DNA from: Bacteroidales bacterium
GTDB taxonomy: Bacteria > Bacteroidota > Bacteroidia > Bacteroidales > P3
Length of the DNA stretch: 7,615 bases
Assembly (NCBI GenBank): GCA_031271725.1
Contig: JAISVE010000095.1
Span: forward strand, 1 to 7,615
Direction: 5' to 3'
A program made the position numbers and the translations under genes. The stretch's first letter is position 1. Each line of letters starts with the position of its first letter. Shown here in pieces: positions 6,453-7,615 of this stretch. The notes beneath the pieces are model-generated. The model made no database searches. It was given only the letters and a program-made list of their open reading frames with translations, and was not told the origin of the DNA.

Positions 6453-6500
6453 ATTTTGGGAGAATATAAAACAGGCATTATTAATTTAAAATTTATTTAT
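6453..6500 (+). promoter_or_regulatory. AT-rich spacer and leader before the GLUG protein gene
   Basis: This 48-bp gap becomes almost pure A/T in its last 24 bases before the ATG, typical of leaders in Bacteroidota that lack a Shine-Dalgarno. I see neither a TAnnTTTG element nor a terminator hairpin, so the downstream gene may be co-transcribed with the permease or use an unrecognised promoter. Confidence 0.3.
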
Positions 6501-7615
6501 ATGAAAACATTATTTTTTACGGCATTTTTATTTTTTGCGGCAACAATTGTTAAAGCAGAGCCGCTGATTAGCGGATTACAGGGCAGCGGCAGCGAACAAG
6601 ACCCTGTACTGATAGGCACGGCGGATGATCTTCGCGTGCTTTCCGCAATTATTATGAATGGACCAATGGGCAACAACTCAACAAAAGATGCCTACTTCAA
6701 AATGACAGACGACATTGTTTTTGATACCAACAGTTTAATTTATGATTTTGACGAAGATGGTACAAATGAGAGTAACTTTATCCCTATCGGCGGCAGGAGC
6801 GGAATAAGAACTGCAAGTGATTGGCATAATTTTCAAGGGATTTTTGACGGTGACGGACATGTTATCAGTGGACTGCGTATTTTGTATGGCAATGTAAATT
6901 ATGTGGGACTTTTCGGGCAGTCTTATGGCGGCTCAATTTACCGCGTAGGTATTGAGGATGGAATATTTTCCGGAAATGGCAGTGTTGCTTCATTGTGCGG
7001 ATTGGCAACCGGTGCCGAATACGGTTTTCCCGGCACTACAATAAAGGAATGTTTTGCTCGAGATGTAGATGTAACAGGCAATTATTGGGCTGTTGGCGGA
7101 CTTATAGGTGCTACATACACAGACGCTATTGTAGAAAATTGCTATGTTGGCGGAGGATATGTTGATGGTATTGATTTTGTGGGCGGTTTTTGCGGTAACA
7201 ACAATGGGAATGCCATTATAAAAAACAGTTACTTTTTCGGATATGTAGAAAGCCGTTCAGGCACATTGGGCAATTATGGAGGTTTTGCCGGACAGGCTAA
7301 GACGGATACGGCAAATAATCATGCTATTTTAAATGTGATAAATTGCTATTATAATGATGATTGGAAAATAAGTGATAGTGTGCTTACTGCGGATTTTGCA
7401 TTGGCAGGCAGTCCGAAAAATATAAGTTTTATGTTTAGAGGCGTATTCGTGGATTCTTTAAATCTTGGACAGACGGCTATCTGGCAAACAAATTGTAAGG
7501 GTGATGGAACTCCCTCTCTATACTGGGAGTGTGAGCAGGTAGTTGCAAACGAAGCAGATTATAAGGTAGAAGATGGCTTAAAAGTTTATCCCAACCCTGT
7601 AACAGACGGAGTGCT
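6501..7615 (+). CDS. Secreted GLUG-repeat protein with T9SS sorting tail, 3' end beyond the window
   Basis: My translation from the ATG at 6501 is open for 371 codons to the edge, with no stop. Residues 1-19 form a signal peptide: MKT, a hydrophobic core, then VKA before Glu20. Residues about 30-48 (GSEQDPVLIGTADDLRVLS) resemble the entry segment often seen before GLUG motifs. Repeats of the type VGLFG/VGGLIG/VGGFCG followed by a segment with NCY or NSY recur at about 134-157, 165-195, 197-218, 226-247 and 259-287, suggesting a beta-helix or beta-roll. The visible end, GLKVYPNPVTDGV, is the hallmark opening of the type A C-terminal sorting domain recognised by the type IX secretion system. 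The likely fate is export to the periplasm by Sec, then secretion or attachment at the cell surface by T9SS. The ligand or role is unknown; adhesion is a common guess for such folds but not shown here. Confidence 0.85.
   Translation, partial: MKTLFFTAFLFFAATIVKAEPLISGLQGSGSEQDPVLIGTADDLRVLSAIIMNGPMGNNSTKDAYFKMTDDIVFDTNSLIYDFDEDGTNESNFIPIGGRSGIRTASDWHNFQGIFDGDGHVISGLRILYGNVNYVGLFGQSYGGSIYRVGIEDGIFSGNGSVASLCGLATGAEYGFPGTTIKECFARDVDVTGNYWAVGGLIGATYTDAIVENCYVGGGYVDGIDFVGGFCGNNNGNAIIKNSYFFGYVESRSGTLGNYGGFAGQAKTDTANNHAILNVINCYYNDDWKISDSVLTADFALAGSPKNISFMFRGVFVDSLNLGQTAIWQTNCKGDGTPSLYWECEQVVANEADYKVEDGLKVYPNPVTDGV

Overview
The window looks like chromosomal DNA from a member of the Bacteroidota. Four things point there: promoters of the TAnnTTTG type, almost no Shine-Dalgarno sequences, a Mur ligase with the wording typical of that phylum, and a surface protein that runs into a type IX secretion (T9SS) sorting tail. 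I cannot name the genus.

Layout. From about 2630 down to base 1 the minus strand carries rpsO (ribosomal protein S15) and then pnp (polynucleotide phosphorylase), the classic pairing. A hairpin with a T-run lies between them and a second hairpin sits just before the pnp start; pnp runs off the left edge. From 2740 to 4128 the plus strand carries an Mpl-type Mur ligase (peptidoglycan recycling). Its promoter and that of rpsO are interleaved back to back in about 50 bp. A minus-strand stand-alone ATPase (4121-5257) converges on the ligase and overlaps its end by 8 bp. A 154-bp region rich in palindromes and a tandem repeat separates the ATPase from a plus-strand auxin-efflux-carrier (AEC) family permease (5412-6452). 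After 48 bp of AT-rich DNA comes a plus-strand secreted GLUG-repeat protein that runs off the right edge just as its T9SS tail begins.

How they work together. rpsO and pnp form one translation/RNA-turnover unit and may be regulated through RNA structure. The Mur ligase, permease and surface protein are envelope functions with no evident shared pathway. The ATPase is more AT-rich than its neighbours and may be an accessory gene.

I see no convincing defence system, phage, CRISPR array or insertion sequence. The most unusual structure is a GC-rich, double-hairpin, REP-like segment of about 107 bp inside the permease gene. It is translated in frame as an extra loop of about 50 residues. Secondary curiosities are the interleaved promoters, a 12-bp duplication of the ligase ribosome-binding region with an overlapping mini-ORF, and the competing palindromes upstream of the ATPase.
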